64,000 nt of DNA, taken from the NCBI RefSeq assembly GCF_000685215.1, contig NZ_ARYJ01000001.1, positions 124,001 to 188,000 of the forward strand. Reading direction: 5' to 3'. How positions within the stretch are numbered: position 1 is the stretch's first letter; each line of letters begins with the position of its first letter. Both the position numbers and the translations under genes were made by a program. The notes beneath the pieces are model-generated. The model was not told the DNA's origin, searched no databases, and saw only the letters and a list, made by a program, of their open reading frames with translations. Source of the stretch: Hyphomonas jannaschiana VP2. Lineage in GTDB: Bacteria; Pseudomonadota; Alphaproteobacteria; Caulobacterales; Hyphomonadaceae. Below, piece after piece: positions 60,076-64,000 of the stretch.

Positions 60076-61848
60076 TCAGCTGGCAGGCACCACTTTATAG
60101 AGGCGTCCGGATGTCTCATCCTGCGGCATTGGCTCGACGGGCCTCAGCCAGCCCGGAACCTCTCCTGCCGCAAGACGGGCCAGGAAACCGTCTGGCCGGA
60201 GCGCGGTAAACGTCTTGTTTTCCGGCGCGCCCGGACACAGGAGGACATAGTCGACCTGGTTCTTTGCCAGCAAGGCTGGCACCTCCGCTGGCGGTAGCCC
60301 GAAGGCTTCAAGGCTCGCACCGATACCCGCCGTATCGCGGTGATAGTTTGCACTCATGACCGAGTGCGGTGTCTCGTTCAGGAGGTAGGATCCAATGTTC
60401 GCATCCGACAGGATCATGCCCGGCGGCACCGACGAAAGCGCGGCGAGGGCCTGATCGGAAAGACAGGCCAGCTCCTCCGATGGCTTATCCTGAGGCAATG
60501 GCGCGATAAGCGTCGGGGGAAGCGCCCAAAGCGCAGGGTTGGCAAGAACCAGCGGCAAGAGATACGCGACCCGGTTGCCTCCCTCCTCCGGGCCACGGGC
60601 ATGGACATCCGACACCCAGAGCGCACAGGGGACAATCGCCAGCAAACTACCGAAGGCATAGAACCGGACCTGATACAACATCAGGACGAGCGCCATCGTC
60701 AAAAGCAAGGCAAACAGGCTCCAGGTGCGAATGTCCCGCCTACGGATAATGCCATAGATGGAGACGCCCAGCGCAACCACGCTGGTTCCCATCGCATAGG
60801 CAATGAAAGGCCAGCGCCCACCATCCTGCGCGAACATGGGCCGCGCCTCGGTGATCGAATTAAACCAGATCTCGCGCACATCCGGGGCCAGCACATCGAT
60901 CGGGTTTGCCAGGCATTGCGGCCCCTGAAAGATAAACACCACGCCGCAGGCAAGACCTATGCCGGCGAGCCCCGCAAGCCGGATGCGCATACTGCGCCCT
61001 GACAGGAACGCCGCTGCGAGCGCCAGGCCGCCACCACCAATCGCAAGGGCGAGGAAGCTGATAATGGAGAAGCTGTCGCAATAAACCCGGCTCCAGAGCG
61101 CCGGAGGTACCGTTGCGAAGAAGCAAGCCGCCGTTGTTCCTGCCAATGTTACGCCAAACGCAATCGTTCCACGCCGCACCTCTGTCCCGCGCGCGGCCCA
61201 GTCCAGTGCATGAAATCCACAAATGACCGCAACGAAGGGATAAAGCTCAATCCCGACAGCGACAGACAGTGCCAGCATGACGGCGCTCAGCACCATGTTT
61301 TTCGGTGCGGCCTGACGGTCCAGTGAAGCCCCGACCGCGATAGCAAGGAAACCGAATTGAAGATTGTGATGGTCGAGCGCACCGGAGAGGAACCGGAAAT
61401 GGGCAAACAGGACAGGCAGCGCGACAATGAAGGTAAAGACGAGCAGTCTGCCCCCATCGAGATTCCGCGCGGCCAGAACGAGCCCGCCCAGAACAAACAG
61501 CATGCTGAGCGGTGGCCAGACCGAAATGGCCCAGGCCAGTGCTGTGTCCTGCGGCAGGAACAGGTCAAACAGACCCGTCAGCATAATAACCGGAAGATCC
61601 GGTATCCGGGACCAGTGCATCAGCGTGCCGCCATCCGGCCCAAGGCGATACTGATGAAGATCGAACCACCCCTGCCCCGCCAGCAGGTCACGGATCTGCA
61701 CAAGCCGCATGACATCATCGCCATCGGGCCCGGGCTGGCCAAGCCTGCCTTTAAGTAGGCTCACCGCCACAACACTCAGAAAGATTGATCCGCCGAGCAG
61801 CCACGTCCAGAGACGCGCCGCGCGTGAGATTGAGCTAGCAGATGTCAT
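60076..61848 (-). CDS. large GT-C-like multi-spanning membrane protein
   Basis: 590 residues from ATG 61848 with AGGA/GACGGG upstream. About 11-13 helices and a C-terminal soluble domain (about 460-590). The first loop contains GPDGDDVMRLVQIRDLL and later MHWSRIPD, an acidic arrangement as in polyprenyl-phosphate-sugar-dependent (GT-C/oligosaccharyltransferase-like) glycosyltransferases. The soluble C-terminus includes ILSDANIGSYLL. Donor and acceptor unknown; a GT-C call is by pattern only. Confidence 0.75.
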   Translation of the reverse strand: MTSASSISRAARLWTWLLGGSIFLSVVAVSLLKGRLGQPGPDGDDVMRLVQIRDLLAGQGWFDLHQYRLGPDGGTLMHWSRIPDLPVIMLTGLFDLFLPQDTALAWAISVWPPLSMLFVLGGLVLAARNLDGGRLLVFTFIVALPVLFAHFRFLSGALDHHNLQFGFLAIAVGASLDRQAAPKNMVLSAVMLALSVAVGIELYPFVAVICGFHALDWAARGTEVRRGTIAFGVTLAGTTAACFFATVPPALWSRVYCDSFSIISFLALAIGGGGLALAAAFLSGRSMRIRLAGLAGIGLACGVVFIFQGPQCLANPIDVLAPDVREIWFNSITEARPMFAQDGGRWPFIAYAMGTSVVALGVSIYGIIRRRDIRTWSLFALLLTMALVLMLYQVRFYAFGSLLAIVPCALWVSDVHARGPEEGGNRVAYLLPLVLANPALWALPPTLIAPLPQDKPSEELACLSDQALAALSSVPPGMILSDANIGSYLLNETPHSVMSANYHRDTAGIGASLEAFGLPPAEVPALLAKNQVDYVLLCPGAPENKTFTALRPDGFLARLAAGEVPGWLRPVEPMPQDETSGRLYKVVPAS

Positions 61849-62153
61849 ACCCGTCCTGACCCACGTGCCTCTTTGGCGGTAACCATAGCCACGGCAGGTA
61901 TAGGAATAGCTAAAGCCACCGGCGCAGCGACAGGTCGAGCCTTTTCCGGGCCTTGCCTTGTGGAATACTGTGCATAACGAATGAACGCTTTTCAGGACGC
62001 GGACATGCCAGTCCTTAATGACGGTGCCAGGCATAAAACATGCAAACTGAAGCAATTGCGACAGGATCGCGGGTGAATGAGTGGTTAATGCCGACCCGCA
62101 AAACTCTTTTCGGCGTGAACTATAACTTATCTGAGTTGTGATTATGTGGCCGC
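61849..62153. other. intergenic region with little recognisable content
   Basis: 305 bp between two divergent genes. It holds a TATAAC element at 62121-62126, 28 bp before the downstream ATG, and an imperfect hairpin GCGGGT/ACCCGC (62069-62099). I see no operator palindrome, small ORF with a ribosome site, or RNA gene. Confidence 0.6.
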
Positions 62154-63881
62154 ATGACCAGTGCGGCGACCCGTTTCACGTTCCTTGACCTGATCCTCTT
62201 CGGTTCACCGAAGATCGATGAGAGCGTGCGCGGACCGATGAACCTGCACATGCTCAGCCGGTTCCAGAAATACAAGATCCCGATCAGTGTCGTGACGCTG
62301 ATCAACGCGACGATCCTGCTCGCCATGTTCTCGGCAGACTCCGAGTCCGGCTTCTGCCCGATCGCCTTTGCGTGGTGGGTGCCGGTTGCCCTCTATTCCG
62401 GTTTCATGTTCTGGAGCGGTTTGCGTCCACTCGACCTCAGCACGGGCCGGGTCCCGTCCGGCCGCTTCGTGAAGCGCGCCGAGATCGGATCGTTCATACT
62501 CGGCCTCTGGTGGACGGGACTGATGTTGACGCCGGTCGCCGAGACCGAAGCGCAGCAGCTGACCATGATCGGCGTTGCGATGGGCATGTGTTGCGGCGTG
62601 GTTGGCTTCACTGCCCCCATGGTTGGCGTGGCCGCCCGCTATATGACTGCTGCGACCGTGGTTCAGCTCCTGGCCCTACTGCAACACCACACAGCGACGG
62701 CGATGACAGCCACACTGTTCGGCCTTGCACTTTCGATTGCCCTGCTCGTCAGCTCCCGGAACTTCTTCCAGTCCACCTTGGAACTGGTCGAGTCCCGCAC
62801 GGAAACTGAGCGTGCGCACGACCTGCTGAAACAGTCGCTCGAAACCTCACGGCACGGATTTGCGATCTTCACCGAGACCGGTGAACGTCTGGTGGCAAAC
62901 ACCTATCACCAGAATTATTTTCCTGACTTCGTTCCGACGACGGTGGATCTCGGCACCAAAGAGATTTCAGTAAAGGGCAGCGACTGGTTTATCCGGTCCG
63001 TAACCCAGTCTGCGAACCGTAACTTCATTGTCACGCACACGAACATCAACCTGCAGAAAGAGACCCAGCGGTCCCTTCTCGCTGCGCAGGAAACGATCAA
63101 TGACGCCCTGGCTGCGCGGTCGCGCTTCATCTCGCGGGCATCAACCGACCTTGCCGGACCGCTGAAATATATCATGACGCTGGCGTCTGCGATGTCGTCA
63201 GGTTCGAAGATCGAGTTTTCCCGCGAAGAGATCAGCGGCCACTGCGACAGCATCGACAAGGTTGCCCGTGACTTGCTCGACCTGGTGCGCGACATCGAAG
63301 AATATGCCGAAGGTGAATCCGGTGGCACGTTCTCGAACGAGGCGCCGGAAGACCTGCGCGAACTTCTCTCGCCGGAGCAACTCTGGGCCGCCGCAACCTG
63401 GGAGACCTCCACCTTCGATCGCATCAAGGTCTCCATTCCGCAGGACCTCGATGTCGTGATGATCGATGGACCGCGCTTCACGTCCACGGTGGTGAAGCTG
63501 CTCAAGCGCGCCTCAATGGTTTCGATCGACCCGATCGTGCTGACCTGCACGCCTGACGAGGAAGGCCGTATTCACGTCACGATCGTCGACCGTGGCCGCC
63601 CGCTCAGCCCGGCAGAAGTTGCAGACTTCTTCGAGCCCTATGGCGACGAGACCCGCCCCGGCGCCGACCAGTATGTGACTCGCGGCCTCGAACTGGCGCT
63701 GATCAAGAAATATCTCAACAGCCAGGGCGCTGAAATCACCGTGCGTCCGCTCAACAAGATCGGCAATGCGATCACGATCACGCTCCCCTCCTCGGCAATC
63801 GTGGGCAAACGTTTCGGCCACAAAACCGATACCGTGATCGGCAGCACTAGGCCTGAGCCCCGCCGAACGGCCAACGGCTGA
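62154..63881 (+). CDS. membrane protein with degenerate histidine-kinase core (pseudo-kinase)
   Basis: 575 residues. Five or six transmembrane helices (about 43-201), a PAS-like region (about 222-300), a HisKA-like helix pair (about 310-385) and a HATPase-like domain (about 405-548). The phospho-acceptor His is replaced: the segment reads RASTDLAGPL where SHELRTPL is expected, so Thr331 occupies the His site. Both N-box Asn residues are absent, the G1 box is DRGRPL and the G2 box TRGLELAL. ATP use and autophosphorylation are therefore unlikely; a scaffold or regulatory role is inferred. Confidence 0.85.
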   Translation: MTSAATRFTFLDLILFGSPKIDESVRGPMNLHMLSRFQKYKIPISVVTLINATILLAMFSADSESGFCPIAFAWWVPVALYSGFMFWSGLRPLDLSTGRVPSGRFVKRAEIGSFILGLWWTGLMLTPVAETEAQQLTMIGVAMGMCCGVVGFTAPMVGVAARYMTAATVVQLLALLQHHTATAMTATLFGLALSIALLVSSRNFFQSTLELVESRTETERAHDLLKQSLETSRHGFAIFTETGERLVANTYHQNYFPDFVPTTVDLGTKEISVKGSDWFIRSVTQSANRNFIVTHTNINLQKETQRSLLAAQETINDALAARSRFISRASTDLAGPLKYIMTLASAMSSGSKIEFSREEISGHCDSIDKVARDLLDLVRDIEEYAEGESGGTFSNEAPEDLRELLSPEQLWAAATWETSTFDRIKVSIPQDLDVVMIDGPRFTSTVVKLLKRASMVSIDPIVLTCTPDEEGRIHVTIVDRGRPLSPAEVADFFEPYGDETRPGADQYVTRGLELALIKKYLNSQGAEITVRPLNKIGNAITITLPSSAIVGKRFGHKTDTVIGSTRPEPRRTANG

Positions 63882-64000
63882 ACGCCTTCTGAAGTTTTCC
63901 TCCTGAAACCCAGCGTGGGGCAGCATTCGCCTTGCATCGGCGGCGCAATGAGCTAGTCCTGTGGGCTGATGCTGTTGTGAGTAGTTCAGATGAAGCCGGG

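Noticed and set aside
62069..62099. Leader hairpin or terminator before the pseudo-kinase
   Set aside because: Only six base pairs with a 19-nt loop; too weak to support.

Overview
This 64 kb GC-rich, almost fully coding window looks like a core chromosomal segment of an alphaproteobacterium, most probably of the Hyphomonadaceae/Caulobacterales group. The evidence is the mreBCD-mrdA-rodA cluster, a PAS/HisKA kinase of the PleC/DivJ type, a perfect CtrA-type motif upstream of mreB, paired acyl-CoA dehydrogenases, an Mla-type lipid ABC system and the overall gene repertoire. I see no rRNA, tRNA, insertion sequence, prophage or CRISPR array. The organism assignment is inferred from gene content, not from a database search.

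Layout. 1-3 kb: 3' part of an S9 prolyl oligopeptidase, a globin-like protein, a small membrane protein and an acyltransferase-3 protein. 3-7.4 kb: typA, a DJ-1/PfpI protein, nudC and a Lys/Ala/Pro-rich histone-H1-like protein followed by two hairpin terminators. 7.4-15.7 kb: YHS and DoxX-like proteins divergent from a LysR regulator, pheA, a membrane cytochrome c, an NlpC/P60 hydrolase, MarR and Zur-type regulators, a double-hotdog thioesterase, an aromatic/aspartate aminotransferase and a frameshifted DUF1330 gene. 15.7-20.7 kb: a tyrosine/acetoacetate catabolic block (scoAB, FAH-family hydrolase, VOC protein, small membrane protein, hppD) with a divergent MarR regulator and a palindromic operator. 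20.7-31.3 kb: SLC13 permease, alpha/beta hydrolase, DUF4197 lipoprotein, a BlaI/BlaR1-type pair with tandem operators, a lipoprotein, kdsB, a histidine phosphatase and a large PAS histidine kinase. 31.3-41.3 kb: pepN, a VanZ-like protein, an unknown protein, two acyl-CoA dehydrogenases, a YgaP-like protein and the mlaE-F-D-lipoprotein operon. 41.3-52.5 kb: dipeptide epimerase, an EmrAB-type efflux pair with a divergent TetR regulator and two operators, a serine hydrolase, a CrtC-like unknown, small thioesterase/DUF423 genes, a lipoprotein, prolyl aminopeptidase and a sodium-dependent transporter. 52.6-58.2 kb: rodA, mrdA, mreD, mreC, mreB. 58.5-64 kb: a flavin monooxygenase, a large GT-C-like membrane protein, and a membrane protein with a degenerate histidine-kinase core.

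Functional themes. HPPD, FAH-family hydrolase and ScoAB form the two ends of the homogentisate route (tyrosine to fumarate plus acetoacetyl-CoA). The ring-cleavage and isomerase genes (hmgA, maiA) are not in the window. Envelope functions are heavily represented: cell-shape elongasome, KDO activation, Mla lipid transport, NlpC/P60 hydrolase and dipeptide epimerase. Several regulator genes sit beside well-formed palindromes read directly from the sequence (LysR, MarR, BlaI, TetR, CtrA). The best leads for new biology are the pseudo-histidine kinase at the right edge, the CtrA site plus nested palindrome upstream of mreB, the BlaR1-type protease with a non-penicillin-binding sensor domain, and the catabolic cluster that encodes a VOC protein but no recognisable homogentisate dioxygenase.
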